A stretch of 64,000 nt of DNA. Origin: Molanna angustata. Lineage: Eukaryota; Arthropoda; Insecta; Trichoptera; Molannidae. Positions 1 through 11,879 of the stretch are shown one piece after another. The notes under the pieces are model-generated. The model saw only the letters and a list, made by a program, of their open reading frames with translations. It ran no database searches and was not told the origin of the DNA. The position numbers and the translations under genes were made by a program. Position 1 is the first letter of the stretch, and the number at the start of each line of letters is the position of its first letter. The stretch lies in the NCBI GenBank assembly GCA_963576475.1, contig OY754986.1:11879321-11943320 (forward strand). The letters run 5' to 3'.

Positions 1-133
1 AAATCTTAAACCAAATTAATTTTAAAGGACGCCCCTCTGATTTATTTATTTTACTTCTTGTACAATAATGTGTTCAATGGCGGATTTATAATAAATAAGA
101 CAATTTCAATCATAGCAAATTTAAGCGATATAT

Positions 134-527
134 TACCCCGTATTCAGTAACTATTGGAACTAAATTAGGAACGTTCTAAAATTGTAGATTTTAGATTTAC
201 GGTCTTATTTCAGCGTTATAATATATCAACTTGGACTAAATGGAATAGGAACGTACCTATTGTGGCCGGAACGTTCTTAAAAAGTTACTGAATCAGACGT
301 ATTATGAATAATTATGAAAATTATGCAATTTTTATCATTTTCATAATTATTATTCAAAATACGTCTGATTCAGTAACTTTTTAAGGAGGTTCCGGCCAAT
401 ATAGGTACGTTCCTATTACATTTAGTCCAAGTTGATATTTTATAACGCTGAAATAAAACCGTAAATCTAAAATCTACAATTTTAGTATGTTCCTATTTTA
501 GTTACAATAGTTAGTGAATACGGGGTA
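134..527. mobile_element. FB1 foldback (long inverted repeat) element, copy 1
   Basis: The two halves are inverted copies of each other over almost their full length, meeting in an AT-rich centre near 300-360. The outer ends read TACCCCGTATTCAGTAAC and its reverse complement. No coding capacity is seen. A second full copy lies at 6035-6361 and a half copy at 57303-57485, so this is a dispersed non-autonomous foldback family, probably a DNA-transposon derivative. A TA dinucleotide is present at both ends, which would fit a TA-targeting superfamily, but no longer target duplication is visible. Confidence 0.8.
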
Positions 528-633
528 TTGTAAAGCTAGCGTGAGTTCTGTGTATTAATATCATTCAATGATTCGGCTGATATTTTGTGGTAGTTAATAA
601 TAACCGTTTATTTAAACTAGCTATAAACCACTT

Positions 634-762
634 ATTTTTGTGAGTCACTTCGCGACATGTTTCGGAAGCGCTGTCTTTCCATCGACCGGCGGCGTGTCGA
701 GACAGTCTCGAACGCCGGGCGATCGCGCTTCCGAAACATGTCGCAAAGTGACTCACAAAAAT
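634..762. repeat. GC-rich hairpin element with 38-bp arms
   Basis: Arms at 634-671 and 725-762 are inverted copies with one mismatch. The outer end reads ATTTTTGTGAGTCACTT. The GC-rich interior holds a smaller hairpin (CGAGAC-A-GTCTCG near 699-711). It is far richer in GC than its surroundings. It may be a MITE or a captured palindrome. No second copy was found in the window. Confidence 0.65.
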
Positions 763-1237
763 CTATGTATTAACATTATTGCCTGTAAATAAACAGCAAC
801 AACGAAGAGGTTGTGAGAGGAGAGAGGATGTAGAAGGGGTGTCAATTAAAAGTTATAGTCTTATCTTGAAAATTGTTATCACATAATTTATAATGAAATT
901 CCATCAAGAATCAACAGTAGATAAATTAGAAAGAATTTAACTAGGAAAAAGATTTTTTTTTCTTTTATTGTTATTACATCGGATTCTCTACCTTATATTT
1001 GGCACCCCAATTTGCAATGCGCCCGGACAACTACACCATTTGAATCTGCGGAAGACACGATCCTGACTATACCCCTATAAACTCCGGCTGTCGAGCAGCA
1101 TATCATTCACGGATGAAATATTACGTCACGATTTTATAGAATATAAAAATATACTAAAATGCAATTAAAATGTTCAGCTAAGCATGTACAATGTACATAC
1201 AAGCAAGCTGATATAAAACGTTTTCAATTGTATGTAA
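763..1237. other. Unassigned AT-rich stretch
   Basis: No convincing ORF, repeat relationship or RNA gene was seen here. A short GC-richer patch near 1000-1110 has no match elsewhere in the window that I could find. Confidence 0.4.
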
Positions 1238-2288
1238 TCCAACTGTCGATTTGTTCAGGAGAACTTTGTTCTCTTAACATATCGACAATGTATCAAGCCA
1301 GAATACGCGAGAATTGTATGGAGAGGTCTACTTTTTTCACGGCTTTTCCAACTTTGAAGTCAAAAAACACCAACTTAGAGGCTTCGCAGCATATATGTTC
1401 CATACACGGATTTACTCAGAATTCGGAGTAGAACATTTCGTGTGTCTGTGTGTGTGTGTGTCTGTGTGTGTGTCTGTGTGTGTGTGTGTCTGTGTGTCTG
1501 TGTGTGTGTCTGTGTGTCCGTCCCCCCCTTATAACTTTTGATCCGCTCAATTTACAGAGCCTAAAATTTCAGAATATATAAACAGTTACAGGCCTACAAA
1601 ACTTTTATACTCGGAATTTTGAATTTTTGTTTCAGTCAGGGGTTATCAACTTTTGAATTTTTATTTTATTTTTCCATATATCTCAGAAACCATAAACGCT
1701 AGAACGCTGAAAATTGGTACAAACATAGACAAATACAAAATCTCAAATTAGTTTTTTCAAAAAAATTCCAGGGTTTCTCAAACATTTTTTATTAAGAAAA
1801 ATATTTTTTTTATGATAAATTTATGAGTTTAACTGCCTATATTTCCAAAACTTTTACAATTATCGAAAAAAGCCGAAACACCCCAACTAGATAATTTAAT
1901 TTTCTATAAAAAATATTAACATTGTAGTAGAAGATCTCAATTTTTTTTTAACAATTTTTTTAAAAATTGAATTTAGTGACGACATCGCTTCATACATTTT
2001 GTATGGCAGTCGCCTATACACAATATGTAAGAAGACTTAATAGTTTGATACTTCATCTCCAAACATACATACATACCATCATGCTATTTTGCATATTCTG
2101 GGTAGGAAAAAGGATCTTCCTCCATACTATCCTATCTTGACATACATACCTACATATGTTGTATAGAAAACAAAATATCTGAAAATATTCAATAATTTGT
2201 ATCTATGGGTTTATAGTTTGGTACATATTCTTCAACTATACATACTATCGCTATCGACAGTTGGATCTCATGTGTTACATGCAACTAG
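1238..2288 (+). mobile_element. Hel1 copy 1 (Helitron/Helentron-like, non-autonomous)
   Basis: The element starts TCCAACTGTCGAT and ends CAACTAG followed by T. A 5' hairpin pairs TGTCGAT...GAGAAC with GTTCTC...ATCGACA. A TG-rich microsatellite follows near 1440-1525. Close to the 3' end the inverted copy ATCGACAGTTGGA is followed by a small hairpin CATGT-GTT-ACATG. Asymmetric inverted repeats, a central microsatellite, a 3' hairpin, a CTAG-T end and no target duplication are the hallmarks of Helentron-associated elements such as Drosophila DINE-1. No helicase ORF is present; short ORFs over the TG repeat are artefacts. Confidence 0.78.
1440..1525. repeat. TG/TC-type microsatellite inside Hel1
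   Basis: This is a run of GTGTGTCTGTGTG units ending in CCGTCCCCCC. The same microsatellite sits at the same internal position in Hel1 copies 1, 2, 3, 5 and 7, so it travels with the element. Its length varies between copies. Confidence 0.95.
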
Positions 2289-2308
2289 TAAATAATAATT
2301 TTGTATTT

Positions 2309-3338
2309 TCCAACTGTCGATTTGTTCAGGAGAACTTTGTTCTCTTAACATATCGACAATGTATCAAGCCAGAATACGCGAGAATTGTATGGAGAGGTCT
2401 ACTTTTTTCATGGCTTTTCCAACTTTGAAGTCAAAAAACACCAACTTAGAGGCTTCGCAGCATATATGTTCCATACACGGATTTACTCAGAATTCGGAGT
2501 AGAACATTTCGTGTGTCTGTGTGTGTGTCTGTGTGTGTGTGTGTCTGTGTGTGTGTGTGTCTGTGTGTCCGTCCCCCCCTTATAACTATTGATCCGCTCA
2601 ATTTACAGAGCCTAAAATTTCAGAATATATAAACAGTTACAGGCCTACAAAACTTTTATACTCGGAATTTTGAATTTTTGTTTCAGTCAGGGGTTATCAA
2701 CTTTTGAATTTTTATTTTATTTTTCCATATATCTCAGAAACCATAAACGCTAGAACGCTGAAAATTGGTACAAACATAGACAAATACAAAATCTCAAATT
2801 AGTTTTTTCAAAAAAATTCCAGGGTTTCTCAAACATTTTTTATTAAGAAAAATATTTTTTTTATGATAAATTTATGAGTTTAACTGCCTATATTTCCAAA
2901 ACTTTTACAATTATCGAAAAAAGCCGAAACACCCCAACTAGATAATTTAATTTTCTATAAAAAATATTAGCATTGTAGTAGAAGATCTCAATTTTTTCTT
3001 AACAATTTTTTTAAAAATTGAATTTAGTGACGACATCGCTTCATACATTTTGTATGGCAGTCGCCTATACACAATATGTAAGAAGACTTAATAGTTTGTT
3101 ACTTCATCTCCAAACATACATACATACCATCATGAAATTTGCATATACTGGGTAGGAAAAACGATCTTCCTCCATACTATCCTATCTTGACATACATACC
3201 TACATATGTTGTATAGAAAACAAAATATCTGAAAATATTCAATAATTTGTATCTATGGGTTTATAGTTTGGTACATATTCTTCAACTATACATACTATCG
3301 CTATCGACAGTTGGATCTCATGTGTTACATGCAACTAG
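2309..3338 (+). mobile_element. Hel1 copy 2
   Basis: Nearly identical to copy 1 from the TCCAACTG start to the CAACTAG end. It begins only about 20 bp after copy 1 ends. It has a shorter TG microsatellite and a few substitutions. The same 5' hairpin, subterminal ATCGACAGTTGGA and 3' CATGT-GTT-ACATG hairpin are present. Confidence 0.78.
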
Positions 3339-3399
3339 TAATATTCTATTCCACGTATGCAAATAAATTTTGTTTTTATGAATCCAAAAAAAAATGTTA

Positions 3400-4450
3400 T
3401 CCAACTGTCGATTTGTTCAGGAGAACTTTGTTCTCTTAACATATCGACAATGTTTCAAGCCAGAATACGCGAGAATTGTATGGAGAGGTCTACTTTTTTC
3501 ACGGCTTTTCCAACTTTGAAGTCAAAAAACACCAACTTAGAGGCTTCGCAGCATATATGTTCCATAGACGGATTTACTCAGAATTCGAAGTAGAACATTT
3601 CGTGTGTCTGTGTGTGTGTGTGTGTGTGTGTGTCTGTGTGTCTGTGTGTGTGTCTGTGTGAGTGTCTGTGTGTGTGTGTGTGTGTCCGTCCCCCCCTTAT
3701 AACTTTTGATCCGCTCAATTTACAGAGCCTAAAATTTCAGAATATATAAACAGTTACAGGCCTACAAAACTTTTATACTCGGAATTTTGAATTTTTGTTT
3801 CAGTCAGGGGTTATCAACTTATGAATTTTTATTTTATTTTTCCATATATCTCAGAAACCATAAACGCTAGAACGCTGAAAATTGGTACAAACATAGACAA
3901 ATACAAAACCTCAAATTTATTTTTTCAAAAAAATTCCAGGGTTTCTCAAACATTTTTTATTAAGAAAAATATTTTTTTTATGATAAATTTATGAGTTTAA
4001 CTGCCTATATTTCCAAAACTTTTACAATTATTGAAAAAAGCCGAAACACCCCAACTAGATAATTTAATTTTCTATAAAAAATATCAACATTGTTATAGAA
4101 GATATCAATTTTTTTTTAACAATTTTTTTAAAAATTGAATTTAGTGACGACATCGCTTCATACATTTTGTATGGCAGTCGCCTATACACAATATGTAAGA
4201 AGACTTAATAGTTTGATACTTCATCTCCAAACATACATACATCATGCTATTTGCATATTCTGGGTAGGAAAAAGGATCTTCCTCCATACTATCCTATCTT
4301 GACATACATACCTACATATGTTGTATAGAAAACAAAATATCTGAAAATATTCAATAATTTGTATCTATGAGTTTATAGTTTGGTACATATTCTTCAACTA
4401 TACATACTATCGCTATCGACAGTTGGATCTCATTTGTTACATGCAACTAG
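3400..4450 (+). mobile_element. Hel1 copy 3
   Basis: This is the third copy in the same orientation, 61 bp after copy 2, again ending CAACTAG-T. The TG tract (about 3601-3688) differs in length from copies 1 and 2. The spacers between the three copies are unrelated, so these look like separate insertions into neighbouring T-rich sites or rolling-circle tandems that have since acquired filler. Confidence 0.78.
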
Positions 4451-4622
4451 TTAATATATTATTTTATTACTCTTGATAAATATTCAAATTAAATTATTAG
4501 AAATGAATATATAATCATTGAATTATGTAGGTACGTATTTCTATTACTCAAATATCGAAACTATTTCAATTGATATAAATGTTATTTTGTTAACGTCAAA
4601 TTGAATAAACAAGATAAACTCT

Positions 4623-5330
4623 CAAGGGGGTGACTGCTACCAACGCAACGTACCTATTTTTCAATTTGATATACCATTATTATTTCTTATCAAATCATTT
4701 TGAAAAAAAATAATTTAGATAGTTTGGGTAGGTATTAATAAAGAAAAATATATCTTAACTTTTTAATAATGTTTTGTATAAATTCTTGTAGAAAAATAAT
4801 GGCATACCCCGATTTTCAACGTTTATCTTATATTTTTAATAAAATATAAGGCGTAGTACAACATATTTTTTTTTAATTAAAGAAGGCAAAAATATTTAGA
4901 AAAATATGATGTGACGTTGCATTAATGCTTCAGGTTTAGTAAATAAACCTAAAAAAACATTTATTTTCCATTCAGCGCCATTTCGAAATAAAAGTTTTTT
5001 TGGTTTATTAACTTAACCTGATGCATTGATGCAACGTTACATCGTACTTTTCCAGATATTTTGATCTTCTTTAATTTATAAAAAATATATTGCTCTATAC
5101 CTTATAGCTTTTTAGAAATTTAAGATAAATGTCAAAAATCGAGGTAGGTATGCTTATTATTTTCCCACAAGAATATATTATACAGAACATAATTAAAAAG
5201 TTAAGGTATATTTTTCTTTATTAATATCCAAACTAACTAGGTTATTTTTTTTCAAAATGATTCGTTTTGTAGTAATGATGCAAATTCAAATTGAAAAAAT
5301 AGGTACGTTGGCAGCTGTCACCCTCTTAAG
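4623..5330. mobile_element. FB2 foldback element, copy 1
   Basis: This is a 708-bp element whose left half is the imperfect inverted copy of its right half. The outer ends read AAGGGGGTGACTGC and its counterpart GCTGTCACCCTCTT. Matching internal landmarks include the paired words around ACGTACCTATTTTTCAATTTGA. A second copy lies at 48364-49175. No ORF is present; it looks like a large non-autonomous foldback transposon. Confidence 0.75.
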
Positions 5331-5924
5331 TCTTATTTAAACAATCATATACATCGATAAATTCAATACCAAAATTATACGTAAACATTCGTGTTTGTAA
5401 ATTTAATATACATACATATTTAAAATAAATAATGAGCTGTTAGTAATTTAAACAAGTGTCAGTTGCTTCTATTTATTAAATATAATTATAATTAAACTTT
5501 ATAATGATATGTTAAATATTTTGACATTTAAAAAATTCACTCCAATACCAAAAAATGATGCAGTTCTTCGACGTCTTCGGCGCTCTGCGCAAGCACCTGA
5601 ATGGCTTAAGTTGTTTTCCTATACCTTTCTAACCACTTAAATGTTAAGTCTGATGCACCTAGTTTATTGTAATTCACCCGTCTTACTGACCTCCCGAAAC
5701 TAGTTGTGATACAATCAAAATTTAAATGATGGTAGTAAAGTTATGGTATGTTATTGATTTTAAATTTTTAATTTATTTACAATTAATTTGACTGAAATAA
5801 TAACATGTTATCGTACCGAATCACTTGAGGTTCTCATTGCTTGGGTCGGTTGGAAGAGATTATCATATGGCAATGCATCCGTTTTTGTGGATTTGATTGA
5901 ATGACTGTTAAAAAAATATATCTA
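5331..5924. other. Unassigned stretch
   Basis: AT-rich DNA with no supported gene. A short GC-richer patch at 5565-5610 (TTCGACGTCTTCGGCGC) and one near 5680 show no clear coding frame. Confidence 0.4.
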
Positions 5925-6034
5925 TGATTGGGTGATTTCGCTGGATTAGTAAACCAGTGTTTGCAAGCTCGAATCCTGCTGATTTCGTTCACCTATAGTG
6001 CAAACATTTTTGATTAGTATAGGGAATGTTACAT
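5925..6034 (+). mobile_element. SINE-A, degraded copy
   Basis: The segment resembles the better copies at 21236 and 39456. It has a tRNA-like B-box (AAGCTCGAATCCTGC) followed by GATTTCGTTCACCTATAG, the conserved post-tRNA body. The A-box part is worn. Confidence 0.55.
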
Positions 6035-6361
6035 TACCCCGTATTCAGTAACTATTGTAACTAAAATAGGAAGGTACTATAATTGTAGATTTTAGATTTA
6101 CGTTTTTATTTCAGCGTTATAAAATAAAAATGGAATAGAAACGTACCTATATGAAAATGATGAAAATTTCATAATTTTTATTATTATTCATAACACGTCT
6201 GATTCATTATCTTTTTAAGAACTTTCCGGCCAATATAGGTACGTTGCTATTCCATTTAGTCCAAGTTGATATTTTATAACGCTGAAATAAGACCGTAAAT
6301 CTAAAATCTACAATTTTAGAACTTTCCTAATTTAGTTCCAATAGTTACTGAATACGGGGTA
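6035..6361. mobile_element. FB1 foldback element, copy 2
   Basis: Ends match copy 1 (TACCCCGTATTCAGTAAC and its complement). The left arm is shorter because of an internal deletion near 6120-6170. The right arm is close to the full arm of copy 1. Confidence 0.78.
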
Positions 6362-7757
6362 CTATACATGTGTTTTAGTTTCATGGCAAAAGCTAAAAAT
6401 AGTGTTTTATAGTAATGAAAGTGAGTGAGTGTTACGACGAAGTGTGTCTGTACCTAAGATTCAGAGGCGAAAATAGGCGAAAGTCTAAATGACTTAATTT
6501 TACATCTGATATGCTCTCGCGGCACAACGAGAACATGAGTAATAAAGTTAACTCATTAGTTAATACGTTACATAATATTGTATGCAATATACTTGACGTT
6601 TCGAACCGGAGCTTGCGTGGGTCGGACATATTGTAGCGCTCGCAGATGTACGAGTATAGATGAAGGTTTGAAATATTCAGAAACGCGTCCGGGATGAGTG
6701 AGAGTATCTTGCGAAATATTAAATTCGAGCAATAAATTTGTGTTACAGCTCACGAATATGGCGAAACTTTTCTTCGTCAGTCGAATGAAGTTTGACGAGC
6801 GGAGACCGCAGAGCGGTATAAACATGCGCACATCATTCACTTGTCTGGATGTTGTCAGACCAATTAAGATTTTTAATGTTTTTGTTACGACTGCGCAGTT
6901 CATAAATGCGTCATTTTTTAAACGAAAACCTAATTGAGAACATTGGTATAAAATACTGATTATCAACGATTTCTTTATTTTTAAATCCTTACAAAAATAG
7001 TTATAATATTATTATTTATTTATTATTTATTGTTCACGGCATAATAGCCTATTATAAATACAAAATATGATAAAAATGAAATACATATATATACCTATCA
7101 AATAAAATAAATATTTAATAAAAAGTAATAAATCAAAAAAAAAATATAAGAATCAAAAACTAAAGCACAAAGATAATATCAAAAAATTCAAATTCACTCC
7201 AAAAAGTAAATAATAGCATGACAAATAAAACAAAACTAAAATAATATCAAAACTAATGGAAATAGCATAATATATGTGTAATATAAAAACAAAAAGTGTA
7301 ATAAAAAAAAGAACATAAATGTATTAGTTAAACGAGTGAGTTGTGTCCAACGCCAAACTCTTCACAACCAAATGAATCCAGAATATTGAAGCTTAATGTA
7401 CCTACCATTTATTGGCATTATGGTGAGTATTATCTACCTGTTCTTGTGTTCAAACATATCGTACGGTGAGAATGAATGTGACTCAATTTAAAATTTAGGC
7501 AAATCGAGTAAACGAATTAATCGAGTTAATATAACAATATGTAGGTATAGTTTGTAAATTAATGTGACAAAATATTAAAGATGTAAGGATCCCACTAAGG
7601 CGAAGCCTGTATGTGGGAAACATACATAAGTACCTAATCAAAATAGATTCCCGATAAAATGACAACCCCAAATAGATCACACATGGTTGCAGTGTACGGA
7701 TGTCACGGCTAAAATCATTATTTTTTACTATTTTCTCAGTGTTATAAGTATGTTTAT
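6362..7757. other. Unassigned region with a GC-richer block
   Basis: 6420-6930 is richer in GC than its surroundings, with CGCTCGCAG and GCGGAGACCGCAGAGCGG words. It carries overlapping short ORFs on both strands, none with a recognisable domain, so I call no gene. 7000-7320 is very A-rich and resembles the antisense of a LINE tail (a run of ATTTATT words). A Hel2-like 3' end motif (AACGAGTGAGTTGTGTCCAACGC) occurs near 7330. Confidence 0.4.
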
Positions 7758-8205
7758 TAAAACGAGTGGGTCGTGGCCAACGCTTGACTCGTCACTAACA
7801 AATAATTCTATAAAGTATTCAAATTTTGTATGGAAAATATTCAACATTTTCATGAAATCAGTTTGATAAATTATTTTTTATTTAAATATTTTATTTTGAA
7901 AACTTAATAATTCTTCCATTGTGTCATTTTATGAAAGTAATATGCCTTTTTAACAATTTGAATCGAATCGAATTCAAAGAATCGAATGAGTACTTTAGTT
8001 TATAATCGATAAAGTAAAATAAATACATAGCACATAGCACACAGCACGCAGCACATAGCACACACACACACACAGATACATTGTGATGAAACTTTCAGAA
8101 TACAATCTCAGCATGATACTTGTTGATGATTTGCAATAAAAAATAGCCTTAAAAATTGCGTCATCATATTTCCCCAATCCCCTTGGTTTAGTGAGGAATA
8201 AAAAA
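7758..8205 (-). mobile_element. Hel2 copy 1
   Basis: On the plus strand it runs from AAAACGAGTGGGTCGTGGCC to AGTGAGGAATAAAA. In the probable element orientation (minus) the order is: 5' ACTCCTCACTAAC, a TG microsatellite, and a subterminal inverted GTTAGTGAGGAGT followed by GTTG-GCCA-CAAC, a potential 3' hairpin. This is the same asymmetric-repeat, microsatellite and hairpin plan as Hel1, so I infer a second Helentron-associated family. No ORF is supported. Confidence 0.6.
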
Positions 8206-8963
8206 TCCATAAAAAATCATTTTTAACGGTTTAAAACATCCATTTTTAAACACTGAATATTATTTGAATATTTATTTAATAATTTTAATAATATTAGTTA
8301 TTAATTTGGAAGGTATTTTTACCCCGTTCATGAATGTATTACATAACTAATTCTTTCTTTTTAAAATTCTCGTTGATTCTTCTTTTTCCTCTCAAAATAT
8401 CTCGTCGATAGTTAGAAACCTGCCGATGAAAATTTTAAATTCATCAACAAAACACATACGTACATATTTTTAGAATAAAAGTTATTCCAGTGATACAATA
8501 AAACGTCATATCAGACACTGATTACTTCAAATTTTTCCATTGAGATATTGTTTGCATTGAAATGCATAGAATTTGTAAACAAAGTTTGTATGATGTTGCT
8601 ACCAGGGTGGCAAAATTGTGTATTTTCGAAAGCAATCTGCACTGTGGTCATAGATAAATAGATACATAGATAAGTGGTGATAGCGCACAACACTTTTGGC
8701 CAGGTTTGATTGCACCTTTGTGAAAGATGATTACTATCACAAAGAGCATATTGTAACAAGCCCATTATATATTCAATGCAAATCTCAGTGAATTTATGAC
8801 TTGAATTACCACACCTGTGTCTAGCGTTATTATGTAAATAACAATTCACCAGTTAAGAAATACTGAAAGAGAATAATAAGATAAAAGAGATAATACTGGG
8901 TACAATATGAATTGCTTGAGTGATCCTGAGTTAGTATTTATGTTTGCTTCGAGTTTTTATCTT
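8206..8963. other. Unassigned spacer between Hel2 copies
   Basis: AT-rich sequence with a short minus-strand open frame (8511-8849) that has no recognisable domain. I see no repeat relationship for it. Confidence 0.4.
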
Positions 8964-9474
8964 AAAACGAGCGGGTTGTGGCCAACGCTAAACTCCTCAC
9001 TAACAAGTCATTCTATAAAGTATTCAAATTCTGTATGGAAAATTTTCAGCATTTTCATGAAATGAGTTTGTTAAATTATTTTTCATTTAAATATTTTAGT
9101 ATGAAAACTTGATAACTCTTCGCCTTTTTATCAATTTGATAATATAAATTTCAATTTTTAAGTTTCCTGATTTTGGGGTCACTTTGAAATATTTGACAGT
9201 TAAAAAAAATCGAAGCATTATTCATATATCGTTCAAAATCTAACGGGATCTAATCGAGTATTAGATATACAAATTTTTAAAATTTGAATAGAATCGAATG
9301 AGTACTTTAGTCTATAATCGATAAAGTAAAATAGCACATAGCACACTGCACATAGCACACACACACACACACACAGATATGTACTAGTTGATAATCTGCA
9401 AAAAAAAAATTGCCTTAAAAATTGCGAAATCATAACTCCCCACTATATCCCCTTGGGTAAGTGAGGAGTAAAAA
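8964..9474 (-). mobile_element. Hel2 copy 2
   Basis: Same ends and order as copy 1, with a CA/TG tract near 9345-9377 and the terminal word GTGAGGAGTAAAA. The closing A-run is shared with the start of copy 3. Confidence 0.6.
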
Positions 9475-9642
9475 AGGGTGGAGGCTATGGCCAACTCCCC
9501 ACTACCAAATAGCTCCATAAAGTATTAAAATTTTGTATGGAAAATATTCAGCATTTTAAGGAAATGAGTTTTTTAAATTATTTTTAATTCAAATATTTTA
9601 TTATGTTAACTTGTGCCTTTGTAGCAATTCCAAAATATAATT
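9475..9642 (-). mobile_element. Hel2 copy 3, truncated
   Basis: Only the GTGG...GGCCAACTCCCCACTACC end and about 150 bp of body remain. It sits directly between copies 2 and 4 with no spacer. Confidence 0.55.
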
Positions 9643-10310
9643 AAAACGAGTGGGTTGTGGCCAACGCTAAACTCCTCACTAACAAGTCATTCTATAAAGT
9701 ATTCAAATTTTGTATGGAAAATGTTCAGTACCTACTTTTATGAAATGAGATTGATACATTATTTTTTATTTAAATATTTAATTATGAAAAGTTAATAATT
9801 CTTCAATGCCATTTGAAAAAAATTTCCAACATTTTTATGAAATGATTTTGTTCAATATTTTTTTATATAATTATGAAAATTTGATATTTCTACAATGCTT
9901 TTTGTATGAAAGTGATGTGTTTTTTTAACAATTTTAAAATAAAATTTTCAAATCATAAGTTTCCTGAGCTTGGGGTCACTTTGAAATATTTGACAGTTAA
10001 AAAAATTGAGAAGCACTATTCATATATCGTTCAAAATCTAATGTGATCTAATCGAGTATTAGATATACATATTTGCAAAATTTGAATAGAATCGAATGAG
10101 TACTTTAGTCTATAATCGATAAAGTAAAATGAACACGCCGTACATAGCACATAGCACATAGCACACACACACAGATACATTGTGATGAAACTTTCAGAAT
10201 ACAATCTCAGCATGATGCTAGTTGATAATCTGCAACAAAAAAAATACCCTGAAAAATTGCGAAATCATAACTCCCCACTATATCACCTTGTGTTAGTGAG
10301 GAGTAAAAAA
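9643..10310 (-). mobile_element. Hel2 copy 4, longest
   Basis: This copy contains all parts of the family: AAAACGAGTGGGTTGTGGCC end, a duplicated AT-rich body, a conserved CGATAAAGTAAAATGAACACGCC block, a CA/TG tract (about 10160-10175), and the GTTAGTGAGGAGTAAAA end. Confidence 0.6.
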
Positions 10311-10375
10311 TTATGTTTCGTGAACTTGCGTTCACATTGAAACATTTGACAGTTAAAAAATTGATAAGTAGGTAG

Positions 10376-11524
10376 GGGAGACCCAGGCAAAGCGAATGTA
10401 CCAGGTAAAGCGAATGAATTGAATATTTCCCAAAATTACCACTAGAATACGCTAATAGTCTCACAATCGGTGTACCGCATCACTACCGATGCCATGACAG
10501 TGAATATTTGTCGTTTGGTAGGAATGCACGCTCCTTTTAATAAAAAAATGTTTTTTTAGGATTTTCATGCGATAAACGAAGGTTAGATATTAGTGATTAT
10601 TATTATTTGGTTATATTTCATGTGAAGATTTGTTTATTTCATCCAATGTTTATTTGTTTCCTATCTAAAAAACTAAGTTTAGTTCTGAAAAATAGCAACC
10701 AAATTATATTTTTTAACAAAACGGTATTTGATACTGCCTTGGGCAAAGCGAATAGGGCAAAGCGGATGTTTGAAATTCGCTTTGCCCGGGTGAATGAATT
10801 CTGTGCCTGCTATATATTAAACTTTCTTGCCTCCTAATGAAATCATCACAGAAATCATCAACGAAATTCAAAAAACACCGGTCAAATCTACGCACTCATT
10901 ATCAATGAAGATTAAGTCACCATTTGATATTAGACCAATGCCCAAAGCAAATTTCAATTCGATAATAAGAAAAAGAAAATGTCAAAAGTCAGAGTTCTTA
11001 CTTCTACTTCCATAAAAAAACATACAAAAATGAAGCCAACATTCGAAAAAATAAAAAAAAATAAAAATAAAGATAAAAAACTTGGCCCATCTACCAGCGG
11101 ACTAAAATTAAAGCAAAAACAGATGAAAATAATAATTTGAAATGCATTTTTTGTGACGAAAATTATGTTGAACCATTAACAGAGGATTGGATTCAATGCA
11201 GCTAGTCTAAAAGTTGGGCTAACGAATCATGCACCTCATATGGTGGATATGGTTCTTACTTCTGCTACGATTGTGATTCCTAATTCTCTTTGCCCTGAGT
11301 CCAAGTTCACTTTGCCCGGGTACCCGGGCAAAGTGAACAATACGAAGATTTTTTTTAATTTACATTATTTTTATGATTCTCATTAATATTACCTTTTCAT
11401 TTATTTTACTTTTGTAGACAAACATTTGTTTAATATTACTGTTTATAAAGTTTTTATATTTAGCAAACAATGTGTGTTTTATTTAATATCTCCCTTAACA
11501 CATCCGCTTTGCCTGGGTCTCCCC
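10376..11524 (+). mobile_element. Pogo-like DNA transposon, non-autonomous
   Basis: Terminal inverted repeats GGGGAGACCCAGGCAAAGCG and its exact complement close the element. Both junctions carry TA, the target of the Tc1/mariner-pogo superfamily. TIR-like words (GGGCAAAGCG, CTTTGCCCGGG) recur inside near 10740-10790 and 11285-11335. It lies within Hel2 copy 5. Only the C-terminal part of a transposase gene remains, so the element is an internal-deletion derivative. Confidence 0.75.
10827..11285 (+). pseudogene. Pogo-type transposase C-terminal remnant with PHD-like finger
   Basis: One frame reads SPFDIRPMPKA, a motif that usually follows the DDE domain in arthropod pogo/Tigger transposases. 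After at least one frameshift and a stop, another frame reads CIFCDENY, then EDWIQC, WANESC and YFCYDC. This is the cysteine/histidine spacing of the PHD-like finger at the end of these proteins. The CENP-B-type helix-turn-helix and the DDE triad are absent, so it cannot encode an active transposase. The assignment relies on family knowledge; a profile search would settle it. Confidence 0.6.
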
Positions 11525-11879
11525 TAACTAGTGATCATCTTTCAAAATCTAATGGGGTCTAAACGAGTATTATGTATACAAATTTGAAAAATTTCAAAAG
11601 AATCGAATGAGTACGTTCATATATAATCGATAAAGTAGATTAAACACGCCGTGCATAGCACATAGTTCAGAGCACACACACGCACACACACAGATACATT
11701 GTGATGAAACTTTCAAAATACAATCTCAGAATGACACTAGTTGATAATCTGCAAATAAAAAATAATAACCCAAAAAATTGCGGATTCATTTGCGGTAGAA
11801 AGGAGTGAAAATTGTGAATTTTTGAAACATTTGAAAAATAAAAAATAAATTCAACAAACCACTTTTAAGATTCAACAAA

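Larger units (their letters stand above)
10311..11815 (-). mobile_element. Hel2 copy 5, split by a pogo-like element
   Basis: 10311-10373 matches the middle of copy 4 (the GACAGTTAAAAAATTG block). The match resumes at 11527 with CTTTCAAAATCTAATGGGG and runs through the CA/TG tract to about 11815. The gap is the pogo-like element at 10376-11524. Confidence 0.55.

Noticed and set aside
1159..1541. Open frames with Cys/Val/Ser-rich ends
   Set aside because: They arise from the TG microsatellite of Hel1 and recur at the same position in other copies.
1238..4450. Interpretation of Hel1 as LTR or cut-and-paste MITE
   Set aside because: No target duplication, asymmetric inverted ends, and the in-frame empty site at the mariner argue against both.
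6568..6966. 132-residue minus-strand frame in a GC-richer block
   Set aside because: Competes with a plus-strand frame over the same bases and shows no domain.
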